The notes: generated from the sequence alone by a model not told the origin. Positions 55,401 through 63,592 are shown, numbered from the stretch's first letter. The stretch: 64,000 nucleotides of DNA from an uncultured Alphaproteobacteria bacterium (GCA_937988775.1 CALKHP010000050.1:132194-196193); one strand, 5' to 3'. Program-made: numbers and translations.

Positions 55401-55699
55401 TCAACCGCTGCTTCGCGCACGCGAGATAGAATCTGATGAGCGCTCCCTGCGACAAAAGCCGCAGCGCGCGTTTGCTCCGGGCGGAGATCGAGTGCGACAT
55501 AAGCCTCGAAGGTTGATGCAAGACGACGCACGCGATCAAGGACTTCGCCTGTCTCAGCCGTACCGGCCTCCTGCGAGCTCACACGCATCGTCGCTAACTC
55601 GATATGTGCTTCCGTCAGGAGTTCATCCAACGTTTCCGGATCAAGGCCAGGAAGATCCGGAGCTTCTCGCAGAAGGGCACGGGAACTTGAATCAAACAC
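52400..55699 (-). CDS. Ski2-like DExH-box helicase of a putative defence system (HamB/AbpB-like)
   Basis: A 1,099-residue superfamily 2 helicase. A helical N-terminal region of about 300 residues precedes Walker A (TSPTGSGKTT, about 315), DEFH (about 412), SAM (about 455), ATSTIAQGLNLP (about 682) and the arginine-finger motif GRAGR (about 725); about 370 further residues follow. I choose GTG 55699, with AAGGA eight bases upstream, overlapping the nuclease stop by eight bases; TTG 55723 is an alternative. Tight coupling to a PD-(D/E)XK-like protein suggests a nuclease-helicase defence pair of the Hachiman kind. GC is clearly below that of the flanks. No related defence operon is claimed by homology search. 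Confidence 0.85.
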   Translation of the reverse strand: MFDSSSRALLREAPDLPGLDPETLDELLTEAHIELATMRVSSQEAGTAETGEVLDRVRRLASTFEAYVALDLRPEQTRAAAFVAGSAHQILSRVREAAVDRPTVVSSDAIGSAISATLLFLIADRAADAAEVAVQLRARGEPRAVRRSLILSIRELATGNLGTLTERNLNEDSIISGDSREVATDLLLRECARAVQQLGREAWGGGDPDTDPRSRLERVIRLSQVAAEEIELGIDGVVYHQFAGPHHLATLLRRLVDGIQAAMLVRLPSPSGAQVEPWNAWVLSQARSRPFLWINHLKAIRTGYLNRGRSMVMTSPTGSGKTTLSVLKIASTLCSAESVVYLAPTHALVDQVEADMSAQIGDLESVSVVEDIALDELGERLPRFSVMTPERCLALLGFAPELFARVGLLVFDEFHLIGSEDPTTSPRINARAIDSMLALLTFLRTRKEADLLLLSAMVANGGEIARWLRDVTGRDVEAFDDPWKPTRQLRSCVIYDNSEVAQAARLATRELTKAARNRVPVQPLGLFSLISGWHPKRPEKLVVQALTNEKPPLIKNVAGRLTSNRNEVAAQIAAEYAAVGKRVIVFCNDTRACRSVADHINSGLPPATIALDEVQEGIRRSILKDVGSTDAAFDPAARRAAVHHGDLLPLERRLTEGIFRARRDVESPGVGLDVIAATSTIAQGLNLPCDVVVLAGTDRSAVDDPNGNPRTDLRPHEILNALGRAGRAAYAATGLAIVVPASPIRVNRNNLNLVSQSLLSTVFSEQDACEEIYDPIELLLDRIEATADSDPKVQSMIRRLSAVTTAGESGFDDIVRRSFGYFRKKEADVRSADRWLERRRSVLKNAEEQLEDPPVLDWQQEIAVRNGVPPRLVERLAQALNDAPVDKTATEDWLRWLLEIVAEHPLDLTIFVRETALESVFARAYSNTTKPKATARRILAALQTLVSMWCGGKTLVDIEAWLLAFIREHEGNVKQQASRSVVAQRARRFAIRIAPDLGFMCGLLGQIASHKAKERGESMLPVIDMLPQMVRSGDHDRHHAALRQMTTAASRVVTFEECQTMRSLFTAGPSSDMDAVRNDVTAAVLAQAFNDLDDPANES

Positions 55700-56654
55700 C
55701 AGTAAGTTCCTTGACTTTGGCAACTACCTCATCTGCAAGCTGGGCAAGCCCTTCTCGAACATCGTCAAAGGGCAGAATGCCTGCGACGCGGGACTCTGGT
55801 GATCCGCCAGCTACCTTTTCAAATCCTGACACGATATGCAGAAAACTTCCTGATTTGCGTCTGTTCTCACCAGTTGCGACAGCAACTCGAAAGTGACGTG
55901 CACCTTCCCAGAACACTTCATCGACGGCCGCCTCGGCATCGATATTAGGGACACCTTTGAGCAAGGTCACCAAATCCGCGAGTATTTCATCATCACGGTC
56001 GCCGCGTAGGATCGTCTCAATCTCCGGCCACACGCTTGAGCTGACAAGCTTACGCGGCGTCGCAGAGGCTTTGTCCTCGCAGATAACGATCCGTTTGATT
56101 TCACTTTTCGGTTCGTCGAGTTCGATAATAAAGCCATCAAACCCCTTGTCTGCTTGACGCACGTGAGGAGCGGTCATGTACCCGCTTGGAATTGATTTTC
56201 TCGCCTCAATCCAAGAAATGTGTTGAAAGAGCAAACCATCACGATGAACGATTGAGGTTGCAATTCGCTTCTTCGCTGCGTCCTTTTCCGCTTCAGTACC
56301 AGATTGAACCAATTCCACGTCTTTTGGATTGGGAGCTGTCAATTTTCTTATGACGTTTTGAGCAACTTTACCTTTCGAAGCTCGCCATTTTGGCTCAAGC
56401 GAATTGATAACGCGCTGTGCATTTTCTTCTTGGCGCAGGTAGAGAAAAGCCAGAATTGCGACCAATCGTTTCCGATCTTTCGCGATTATCGACCACTCGG
56501 AGAACCTACATTCAGTAGATGACGCGGGTTGCAATAAGATCGGCATAATATGTGGTGCTCGCCAAAGAGAGAGACGCGGGAAAAGCTGTTCCTTGCCACC
56601 AAGCACTCTTTGGAATTTTGACGGCGACGACCAGATCGCGTTGGCTTTTGGCAA
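55692..56654 (-). CDS. PD-(D/E)XK-like nuclease of a putative defence system (HamA-like)
   Basis: A 320-residue protein that I cannot place in a named family with certainty. Residues form a restriction-fold pattern: E150 in SWIEARKS, D173 in KGFDGFII, and E193-x-K195 in VICEDKAS. HamA (DUF1837) proteins show the same spacing of a helix Glu, G-F-D-G and E-x-K. The C-terminal 100 residues contain FRVAVATGENRR and a helical end. The start is uncertain: TTG 56654 is the first codon after an in-frame stop with GGAGGG 15 bases upstream, and ATG 56546 is an alternative. It lies 32 bases after tcmP and overlaps the helicase. Confidence 0.75.
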   Translation of the reverse strand: MPKANAIWSSPSKFQRVLGGKEQLFPRLSLWRAPHIMPILLQPASSTECRFSEWSIIAKDRKRLVAILAFLYLRQEENAQRVINSLEPKWRASKGKVAQNVIRKLTAPNPKDVELVQSGTEAEKDAAKKRIATSIVHRDGLLFQHISWIEARKSIPSGYMTAPHVRQADKGFDGFIIELDEPKSEIKRIVICEDKASATPRKLVSSSVWPEIETILRGDRDDEILADLVTLLKGVPNIDAEAAVDEVFWEGARHFRVAVATGENRRKSGSFLHIVSGFEKVAGGSPESRVAGILPFDDVREGLAQLADEVVAKVKELTGV

Positions 56655-56686
56655 TCAACAGCAAGCCGCCCTCCGGTTGTGCTCAA

Positions 56687-57946
56687 TCACCAGCCCAAGC
56701 GGCTAAAAAGCGACCGCTCTGAGGGCAAGATCAGGCGATCGTCCCAACCGACCGTTTTGGCTCTGGGCTTCTCGGCGCCGTCTCGCGTGACAATTTTGAG
56801 CTCTCCCTCATTGCGAAGGAATACAATCTGGCGGCTGAGAATATCCGATGTGACCGGCGTGTCATTGCAATTGCCGGCAAATAGCTCCTCAACAACAAGC
56901 CCCGCGCCGTTGCGATTTGCCGTATGGATCATGCGCGGGAGTTGATCCAGAACAGTCGCTTCCGAGCGCTTCATCGCGTCGTCATCGAACATAAAAGTTA
57001 GAAATCCCTGGCGCAAATCCTTCGATGGATCGAAACCGAGTGCGTGGAATCCAGCGCCACCATGATGTTGGAAATGGTTGTTCAGCCGCCAATGCAATTT
57101 ACCCATTTCATCACGAGCTTGCCGATGGTTGGATAGGTGCAATAGCCAGTAGGATCGATGCGCTTCGACGGAATGGATGAAAAAGGGCGTATAAAATCGA
57201 GATCCAGTTCGATTTTGAATGTGGCGATATAGGCCATTCTGAATCAGATAGCGCCACCCTTCTCCTGTACGGAGATCGGTCAACGCACGAACATCCTCGC
57301 GGTTTAGGTCAATATTCAGAAGCGCTTGCGTTTCCGCAGTCTTTACCGACAGGAAATCGATAAGAGCGTCGACAGCAAATGTCAGCAATATTTCTGGATT
57401 CTTTAACGTCCCTAGGATCGTGCGTATCGTCTGAAGACGCACGTCGCTCCAACCATATTGATCGAGAAAGAATAGAGAGCGATGCGCTGAGCCCTTTTTC
57501 TGAATGTGCGCGATCACATCATTGCAAGCGTCCTCGAAAAGAGCCTCACAAATGAAAATGTCCTGGCCTAGACGCGAGCCATAGCCGCGCTTTTGAAGCA
57601 CATCCCTCAGGAAGGCTACATGGTGAGGATTGGCATCGATAAAGAAGAAGTCAGCCTTGACGTTGAAGCCTTTCGTGCGTGCGGCATTTAAAGCTTTTTC
57701 AGCAGTCTCAACCGCAGCCAATAACCGGAGCGGTGAACCGTCTACCTGGGCAGAACCTCGCCGATAGAGGCCACCTCCGCTGAAGCCATCAACAATGGTC
57801 AAGTTGAGCATTGTTTGGCTGGGAGTACGTGTCAGCCGTTCAATATAGATTCCAAGGTATTGTTCAAAAATATCGTGCTTCGCGACGCTATGTGCCCCGA
57901 GAACAGGTAGTGGCTGGCCGAGTTTCCACTCATACTGTCCGCTCAT
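56687..57946 (-). CDS. tcmP: Three-Cys-motif partner protein TcmP (methyltransferase-like)
   Basis: A 419-residue protein of the TcmP family, named for its regular linkage to a protein with a three-cysteine motif, which is the gene upstream here. A class-I methyltransferase-like pattern is visible: VDGFSGGG (52-59) as glycine loop, FIDANPHH (102-109) with the ribose-binding acid, and LDQYGWSDV (161-169) at the catalytic-loop position. No biochemical activity is established to my knowledge. It lies in one direction with the nuclease-helicase pair at 32 bases distance. Confidence 0.85.
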   Translation of the reverse strand: MSGQYEWKLGQPLPVLGAHSVAKHDIFEQYLGIYIERLTRTPSQTMLNLTIVDGFSGGGLYRRGSAQVDGSPLRLLAAVETAEKALNAARTKGFNVKADFFFIDANPHHVAFLRDVLQKRGYGSRLGQDIFICEALFEDACNDVIAHIQKKGSAHRSLFFLDQYGWSDVRLQTIRTILGTLKNPEILLTFAVDALIDFLSVKTAETQALLNIDLNREDVRALTDLRTGEGWRYLIQNGLYRHIQNRTGSRFYTPFFIHSVEAHRSYWLLHLSNHRQARDEMGKLHWRLNNHFQHHGGAGFHALGFDPSKDLRQGFLTFMFDDDAMKRSEATVLDQLPRMIHTANRNGAGLVVEELFAGNCNDTPVTSDILSRQIVFLRNEGELKIVTRDGAEKPRAKTVGWDDRLILPSERSLFSRLGW

Positions 57947-58117
57947 TGGCTATGGCGCTCCGTTGCTCCTAGCAAATCATCAAAACTTCGATTATCGAAC
58001 GCGCTCTGATGCGCAGGTAACAGGCTGATGCTCTCGCCCAAGAACAAGGCGAGGACAGTCACATCCAAGATCAAAATGTTGTAGCTTAGTATGCGCCCCC
58101 GCTTTCCAGCTACGTTG

Positions 58118-58897
58118 TCAAGGTAACAGCGAAGCTTTCGGCATTTCGTCCCAAACCTTATTCCGATATACGCGCCCGTTGGCCTTTTTGGAACGACGCT
58201 TGTTATCTTTGCCCCAAGTCCCCCACTGTTTAAAGAAAAACGCAGTATCGTGCGCCGCACAGCGGTCGAAGATTTCGTCAATCCATTCTTCACGAATCGG
58301 GCGGGCCGCCCTCCCACTCTCACCACCAACGATTGCCCAATGGATATCGTGAAGATCGACCGCACCTACGGAACCGATCAGTGGCTCAAATGAGATGAAC
58401 CGGATAGCTGCGGGTACGCTCCGCAAATGGTCGATGCGGCTCACGACGTCGGAATTCTCGACGCTCGTGCCCAACCATACATTCGGTAGAACCTCGCCAA
58501 TCTTGGAGCGGACAAGCGCGCTCATTCGCTCAGGGCGTTTCGTAAGGATTTGATAGTGATGGTGTGGGGTCTCACGCATGACGCTCCACACTTTCATGAT
58601 AAAGGCATCAGTTACCCGATCATGAAATAGATCAGACATTGAATTGACAAAAATCTTCCTCGGCTTTTTCCATCGCAAAGGAATGCCTAATGCAGCCTCG
58701 TCTGCACGAACGATACCATTCCAAATCGTTCGCTTTCCACTCCGCCGAGTCAGACCCTTGTATTTTGGTACATTCATCGCCTGAAGGCGTTTTGCCATTT
58801 CCATGGCATAGCAATTCGTACAACCAGCGCTGACGATCGAGCAGCCTGCGACCGGATTCCAGGTGGCATCAGTCCACTCAATCTGTGTTTCGGCCAT
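58118..58897 (-). CDS. DUF5131 (phage Gp37/Gp68) family three-Cys protein
   Basis: A 259-residue protein with the family start IEWTDATWNPVAGC and cysteines C19-x6-C26-x2-C29 followed by YA, a motif that resembles the iron-sulphur site of radical-SAM enzymes. Further family stretches are FVNSMSDLFHD, ILTKRPERM, NVWLGTSVEN and FKQWGTWG near the C-terminus. It is the first gene of the leftward cassette, 171 bases before tcmP. Family members occur in phages and islands; function is unknown. Confidence 0.9.
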   Translation of the reverse strand: MAETQIEWTDATWNPVAGCSIVSAGCTNCYAMEMAKRLQAMNVPKYKGLTRRSGKRTIWNGIVRADEAALGIPLRWKKPRKIFVNSMSDLFHDRVTDAFIMKVWSVMRETPHHHYQILTKRPERMSALVRSKIGEVLPNVWLGTSVENSDVVSRIDHLRSVPAAIRFISFEPLIGSVGAVDLHDIHWAIVGGESGRAARPIREEWIDEIFDRCAAHDTAFFFKQWGTWGKDNKRRSKKANGRVYRNKVWDEMPKASLLP

Positions 58898-58951
58898 AAC
58901 AGCCCCCGCGCTACTTACAAATCTCGCTCATCGACGACAACCAATAACGGC

Positions 58952-58962
58952 TTAACTGTTAA
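58952..58962. promoter_or_regulatory. Palindrome TTAACTGTTAA upstream of the cassette
   Basis: This 11-base palindrome lies 55 bases before the start of the DUF5131 gene in an otherwise unassigned 284-base gap. It could be an operator for a helix-turn-helix repressor encoded elsewhere on the element. Short palindromes occur by chance, so the call is weak. Confidence 0.25.
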
Positions 58963-59181
58963 TACCGGGTGGAAACCCGGACTGTAACGATTTCGGGGCC
59001 TAAAACGCTACGTGTGCGCTCCCCGTCTTTGAGCCTATCGACTCCGGCACACTCTCAGCATGGAGCACTTGCCGCAGCGAGCGTTGTCTCGCAATCATCG
59101 GCTACCAACATAAACCGCCGGGACCATGACATGCGCCAGCAGCTATTCCTAAGAACAAAATAGGAACATTTATTTTGGTGG

Positions 59182-59424
59182 TCAAGACCCGAACGATCCC
59201 CTCATTTGCTGGGCGCGCCGGGCTTTCGCGAACCCGCGATCCGTGGCGATGAAACGCTCCAGCATGGGCACGATTAGTTTGACCGGGTCGGTGGCCGATT
59301 GGCCAGTCTCGCGGCCCAGCACTTCGGCATAGGCGACAAGATCGCGATGGAGCGGCGCAGGCAGCTCCACCGTGATTTTCACGGGCTTGTCGTCGGCAAT
59401 CGGACCGAGTTTCAGCTTGGTCAT
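59182..59424 (-). CDS. DUF2274 family protein of the conjugation cluster
   Basis: An 80-residue protein with the family start KLKLGPIADDKPVKITVELP followed by HRDLVAYAEVLGRETG. DUF2274 genes routinely follow trbI in alphaproteobacterial elements. ATG 59424 comes one base after the trbI stop; an in-frame upstream ATG (59451) would overlap trbI. The first half resembles a ribbon-helix-helix module, so DNA binding is possible. Confidence 0.85.
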   Translation of the reverse strand: MTKLKLGPIADDKPVKITVELPAPLHRDLVAYAEVLGRETGQSATDPVKLIVPMLERFIATDRGFAKARRAQQMRGSFGS

Positions 59425-59425
59425 T

Positions 59426-60586
59426 TCAACCTCTGTAGGGTTCAAGCACAAGATCGCGCGTGACGATGACGCGGACGGGGAATCCCGGCCGGATAGTCAG
59501 CGTCGGCGCGACGTTGAGCTGGCGGCGGATGATCTGCTGGCCGGCATCGTTGATGGTGTCCTGGCCGCCGTTGCGGATGGCGCGCAACAGGCGGTCGTCG
59601 TCATCGACAGCCAGCTCCGCGCCGACGGAGAGCAGCGTCGAGAGGCCGGCGGCCTTGGCGAGATCCCACCAGTGATAGTCAACGCCATCCTCAAGACCGG
59701 CATAGCCTTGCGTGTCCGCGCCGGGCTGGCGCTCCAGCACGATGGAGCGACCGTTGGGGAGGATCAGCCTGTTCCAGACGAGCAGCACACGGCGCTGACC
59801 GAACTGCACGTTGTTGTCGTACTGCCCGATGATCCGCGTGCCCTGCGGCACTAGTAGGATGCGGCCTGTCGGGCTGTCGTAGATGTTTTCGGTCACTTGC
59901 GCCGTGATCTGGCCCGGCAGATCGGAACGAATGCCGGTAATCAACGCGGCCGATATGACGGCTCCGGCCTGAAGGACATAAGGCGATGCCGGCGGCATCA
60001 CGCGATCCGACGACGTGGTGCGGCGATCGACGGCGGCGTTGAGGAAAGCAAGCTGCTTGTCCTGCGCAGTCGGCTGTGCGGATTGTCCATTGAGGCCCGC
60101 AAGATCGAGGCCGGCGAGGTTCGGCATCGCCGTGCTTCCCGGCGTACCGGCCGGATTCGTGGTGCGTGCCTCGGTCTGAAAAAACACCTTGCTGACGCGC
60201 GCGGCTTCTTCCTCGGCAAGCCGGCGTTCCTCGGCACGATCGACCGTTGGCGTTACGACCGAGGGCGGCACGACAGGCTGGCCACGGTTCTGCGCGTTGA
60301 CAATGGGCCGACCGAGATCGCCCGGCAGCGCCGGGCCAAGAACCGGGCCGGTATAATCCTTCGGCAGACCGGCAAGGCCATCGGCGGTCTGCCGGTTGTC
60401 GGTCGAATAGAGTTCTTCGCCGCTCTTGCCGGCGTCACGGGTCTGAAGCGCGTAGATCAGCGCCCCGCCGATCCCGACCAAGGCGACGGTGCCGACGCTG
60501 GCGAGCACCTTGCGCGACAGCCGCGTGACGCGCGGCGGTTCGGCGCGAAGCCGCATCGGCCCGGCGTTGTTTTCGGTATCGGTCAT
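59426..60586 (-). CDS. trbI: Conjugal transfer protein TrbI (VirB10-like)
   Basis: A 386-residue VirB10-family protein spanning the envelope. A cytoplasmic start is followed by one membrane helix (VLASVGTVALVGIGGALIYA), a Pro-rich linker and the C-terminal beta-barrel domain with VLQAGAVISAALITGIRSDLP and GTRIIGQYDN. It couples inner and outer membrane complexes of the type IV secretion system. It overlaps trbG by four bases. Confidence 0.95.
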   Translation of the reverse strand: MTDTENNAGPMRLRAEPPRVTRLSRKVLASVGTVALVGIGGALIYALQTRDAGKSGEELYSTDNRQTADGLAGLPKDYTGPVLGPALPGDLGRPIVNAQNRGQPVVPPSVVTPTVDRAEERRLAEEEAARVSKVFFQTEARTTNPAGTPGSTAMPNLAGLDLAGLNGQSAQPTAQDKQLAFLNAAVDRRTTSSDRVMPPASPYVLQAGAVISAALITGIRSDLPGQITAQVTENIYDSPTGRILLVPQGTRIIGQYDNNVQFGQRRVLLVWNRLILPNGRSIVLERQPGADTQGYAGLEDGVDYHWWDLAKAAGLSTLLSVGAELAVDDDDRLLRAIRNGGQDTINDAGQQIIRRQLNVAPTLTIRPGFPVRVIVTRDLVLEPYRG

Positions 60587-61563
60587 GACGACGGCCTCCC
60601 GTCGGTACGGACAATCCTGACGATCTGTTGCTGCTTGCCGCTGCCAAGGCGCAGCTCGGCCGCGCCGAACAGGCGGTCCACGATCAGGATGTTGTGGTAG
60701 ATGCGGCTGTTGACGATCTGCGCTTCGCCGTCCGCGCCGATGACGAAGATCGGCGGCATTTCGCCTTGCGCGATCCCACGCGGAAACTCGACATAGACAC
60801 GGCGGCCATCGTCATAGACAGCGACCGGCTTCCACGGCGGCGCGTCGCCTGTGAGCCCATAGCGATAATTGCGCGCGGCCGCGGCCGGAATGACCGGCGT
60901 AGCCGGAACGCTACCGCGCTGCCCGGCCCGCGGTTGCGGATAAGCCCAGGCGACGGCCGGCATATAGGGCTTCTCCCCGGAGCGCAGCTCAATCATGTAA
61001 ACACGCCGGTCGGTCGTCACGATGAGATTGGTCGTGATGTCCGGCCGCGTCGGCTTGACGAGGATGTGGACGCGGCGGGTCATGCCGCTGCCGCTTTCCG
61101 TATCGCCAATGGCCCATCGCGCCGTGTCGCCGGCCGCGATCGGTCCCGCGCCAGTCAGGCTCTCGCCTGCCTCCAATGCGATGTCGGTGATCTGGCCGGG
61201 CGCGGCATAGACCTGATAGAGCGCGCCGTCGCTCCATGGATAAATCTGGATCGCATTGAAATAGCCTTCGCGGCGCGGCTGCACGCGCGCCGCTGCGTTG
61301 GCGTGCTCGACACGGCCGACCGGCGTAGCGGCTGCCGTACCGCCTTTCGCCGGCGTCCAGGCCGGAGGAATGTGCAACGGCTTTGGCCGATCGTCGGTGA
61401 CGGATGCGGGCACGGCCGGCAACGGCGGCACATCGGCGTCGTAGCTGATCTGCGGCGGCTTGTAGGTTGCGCAACCTGCGAGCATGGTCGCGGAAAGCAG
61501 CAAAATCGGAAAGGCGGATTTACGGAAACCCGGAATAGCGGCGATACGGAAAGCCGTGCTCAT
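60583..61563 (-). CDS. trbG: Conjugal transfer protein TrbG (VirB9-like)
   Basis: A 326-residue VirB9-family outer-membrane complex subunit with a lipoprotein-like leader (LSATMLAGCATYK). The N-terminal domain (FNAIQIYPWSDGALYQVYA) and the C-terminal domain (NYRYGLTGDAPPWKPVAVYD) are both intact. Start ATG 61563 overlaps the trbF stop by four bases. Confidence 0.94.
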   Translation of the reverse strand: MSTAFRIAAIPGFRKSAFPILLLSATMLAGCATYKPPQISYDADVPPLPAVPASVTDDRPKPLHIPPAWTPAKGGTAAATPVGRVEHANAAARVQPRREGYFNAIQIYPWSDGALYQVYAAPGQITDIALEAGESLTGAGPIAAGDTARWAIGDTESGSGMTRRVHILVKPTRPDITTNLIVTTDRRVYMIELRSGEKPYMPAVAWAYPQPRAGQRGSVPATPVIPAAAARNYRYGLTGDAPPWKPVAVYDDGRRVYVEFPRGIAQGEMPPIFVIGADGEAQIVNSRIYHNILIVDRLFGAAELRLGSGKQQQIVRIVRTDGRPSS

Positions 61564-62249
61564 TGGCTCATCTCCCGCGACCAGTTGATGGCGTTGACGT
61601 AGATGCCGAGCGGATTGGCCTTCAGCCGTTCGGCATCGCGCGGCGGCTGGATCGCGATGGTGAGGATCGCGGTCCATCGTTCGGTGGTGGAGAGCTGGCC
61701 GTTCTCGTAGTGACGTTCGGTCCACGCCACCCGGAAGGAATCCGCCGACGCGCGGATGACGCTGGAGACTTCAACGGCGATCTGCTGCTTGCCGACCTTG
61801 GCAAAAGGATCGTTGGCACGGGCGTAGTCGTTGAGCGCCGCCGCGCCGCGATCGGTCGTCCAGTCGTAGGCGCGTAGCCAGTTTTGCCGCACGATGATCG
61901 GATCGGCCGGGATCGAGCGGACCTGCTCGATGAAGCGGGCCAGATGCCACGCTACTTGCGGGTCGGTCGGCTTGTAGTCGGCCGTGGCCGCTGCGACGGC
62001 CTGCGCCTGACCGAGCTTGTCCACCTGCACCACCCACGGCACGACGGTCCCGCGCGCGGATTGCCAGATCAGCGCGGAGGCGAAGCCGGCCGACAGGATC
62101 AACGATCCGAAGGCCATGAGCCGCCAGTTCCTCGCCTGCACGCGGGCTGAACCGATACGGTCATCCCAGACCTGTGCGGCGCGCTGATATGGCGTTTCGG
62201 GTTGCGGGGTCTTGCCGTAATGCGTGGCGGGTCGCCTGAACAGATTCAT
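61560..62249 (-). CDS. trbF: Conjugal transfer protein TrbF (VirB8-like)
   Basis: A 229-residue VirB8-family protein: short cytoplasmic start with NPYQRAAQ-type motif (ETPYQRAAQVWDDRIG), one membrane helix (FGSLILSAGFASALIWQS) and a periplasmic NTF2-like domain with WTERHYENG. It nucleates the secretion complex. It overlaps trbL by four bases. Confidence 0.94.
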   Translation of the reverse strand: MNLFRRPATHYGKTPQPETPYQRAAQVWDDRIGSARVQARNWRLMAFGSLILSAGFASALIWQSARGTVVPWVVQVDKLGQAQAVAAATADYKPTDPQVAWHLARFIEQVRSIPADPIIVRQNWLRAYDWTTDRGAAALNDYARANDPFAKVGKQQIAVEVSSVIRASADSFRVAWTERHYENGQLSTTERWTAILTIAIQPPRDAERLKANPLGIYVNAINWSREMSQ

Positions 62250-63592
62250 GAGCGGTCACTTTCGGAGAGGTTGACGGAAGAACCGGAGCCATGGCCGTCG
62301 CCGGAGCGCAGGGCGTGAGCGGTCGTCTGGACGGCATGGCTGGCATGGCCGGATCGGCGCATCCGCTGCGCCCAGCCGGGCGGCGTGCCCGTGGCCTGCG
62401 GGGATGCGGACGCACCGTCTTCGGTGCCGCCGACCGTGCCCATGGTCGATGAGCCGCCGGTTGCGCCGAAGCCGGATTTGACGCCTTCGGAAAAGCTGGA
62501 TTTGACGCTTCCGCCGGCGCGGCGCAGCGGCGATGTGGCCGCGCCGCCGGCGGCACGCGCGATGCCACCGAGACCGGAGGCAACGCCGGACGCGCCGGAC
62601 TGGGCGAACGAGCCGAGACTGTAGGCCGCGGACGCCGCGCCGGCTGCGGTCGCGCCCGCGCGCACGGCGGCTGCACCGCCGGACAATGCGGCGGCTCCGC
62701 CACGCGCGGCCAGCATTGCGCCGCCGCCGGCTGCAAAGGCTGCACCGCCAACGGCAAGCCCCGTTCCCATCACCGCGCCAGCGCCGAGTTGCGGGCCTCC
62801 GCTGACAAGGCCGGATGCGATGCCGGGACCGAAGATGCCGAGTCCGACCAGTGAAAGTGCCGCCAGCACGATCGCCATGGCGTCATCGATGGTTGGCGTT
62901 ACGCCGCCGAAACCTTGCGTGAACTGGCTGAACAGCGTCGAGCCGATGCCGATGATGACGGCCAGCACCAACACCTTGATGCCGCTGGAAATCACATTGC
63001 CAAGCACGCGCTCGGCCATGAAGGCGGTCTTGCCGAACAAGCCGAACGGGATCAGCACGAATCCAGCGAGCGTGGACAGCTTGAACTCGATCAGCGTCAC
63101 GAAAAGCTGGATCGCCAAAATGAAGAACGCGAGGATGACCAGCGCCCAGGCGAACAGCAGGCACGCGATCTGGATGAAGTTCTCGAAGAATGCGACCCAG
63201 CCCATCAGGTCGGAAATGGATTCGAGCAGCGGCCGCGCCGCGTCGAGGCCGGTTTGCGCCACCTTGCCGGGGCGCATCAGATCCTGCACGGTGAAGCCCG
63301 TGCCGCTGGCCTTCAGGCCGAGACCGGCGAAGCTGTCGAAGACGATTTTCGCCAGGTTGTTCCAGTTGCCGATCAGGTAGGCGAACACGCCGACGAACAG
63401 CGTCTTCTTGACCAGCCGCGCCATGATGTCGTCATCGGCACCCCAGCTCCAGAATAGCGCGGCCAAGGTCACGTCGATGACGATCAGGGTGGTGGCGATG
63501 AAGGCGACTTCGCCGCCGAGCAGGCCGAATCCTGAGTCGATGTAGCGGGTGAAAGTCCCGAGAAAATTGTCGATGACGCCGGAGCCGCCCAT
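62246..63592 (-). CDS. trbL: P-type conjugative transfer protein TrbL (VirB6-like)
   Basis: A 448-residue polytopic inner-membrane protein. Several helices fill the first 290 residues (VAFIATTLIVIDVTLAALFW, ALVILAFFILAIQLFVTLIE, and others), after which the chain becomes Gly/Ala/Ser-rich and ends in a hydrophilic tail. This is normal for TrbL. ATG 63592 shares one base with the trbK stop. Confidence 0.92.
   Translation of the reverse strand: MGGSGVIDNFLGTFTRYIDSGFGLLGGEVAFIATTLIVIDVTLAALFWSWGADDDIMARLVKKTLFVGVFAYLIGNWNNLAKIVFDSFAGLGLKASGTGFTVQDLMRPGKVAQTGLDAARPLLESISDLMGWVAFFENFIQIACLLFAWALVILAFFILAIQLFVTLIEFKLSTLAGFVLIPFGLFGKTAFMAERVLGNVISSGIKVLVLAVIIGIGSTLFSQFTQGFGGVTPTIDDAMAIVLAALSLVGLGIFGPGIASGLVSGGPQLGAGAVMGTGLAVGGAAFAAGGGAMLAARGGAAALSGGAAAVRAGATAAGAASAAYSLGSFAQSGASGVASGLGGIARAAGGAATSPLRRAGGSVKSSFSEGVKSGFGATGGSSTMGTVGGTEDGASASPQATGTPPGWAQRMRRSGHASHAVQTTAHALRSGDGHGSGSSVNLSESDRS

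Noticed and set aside
52400..58897. A DISARM, BREX, Zorya or restriction-modification system
   Set aside because: There is no DUF1998, PglX, MotAB-like or specificity subunit gene, and the methyltransferase-like TcmP lacks a standard DPPY/NPPY motif.
59182..59424. DUF2274 as an antitoxin of a toxin-antitoxin pair
   Set aside because: No toxin-sized gene is adjacent; the gene follows trbI by one base and is a regular member of the conjugation cluster.
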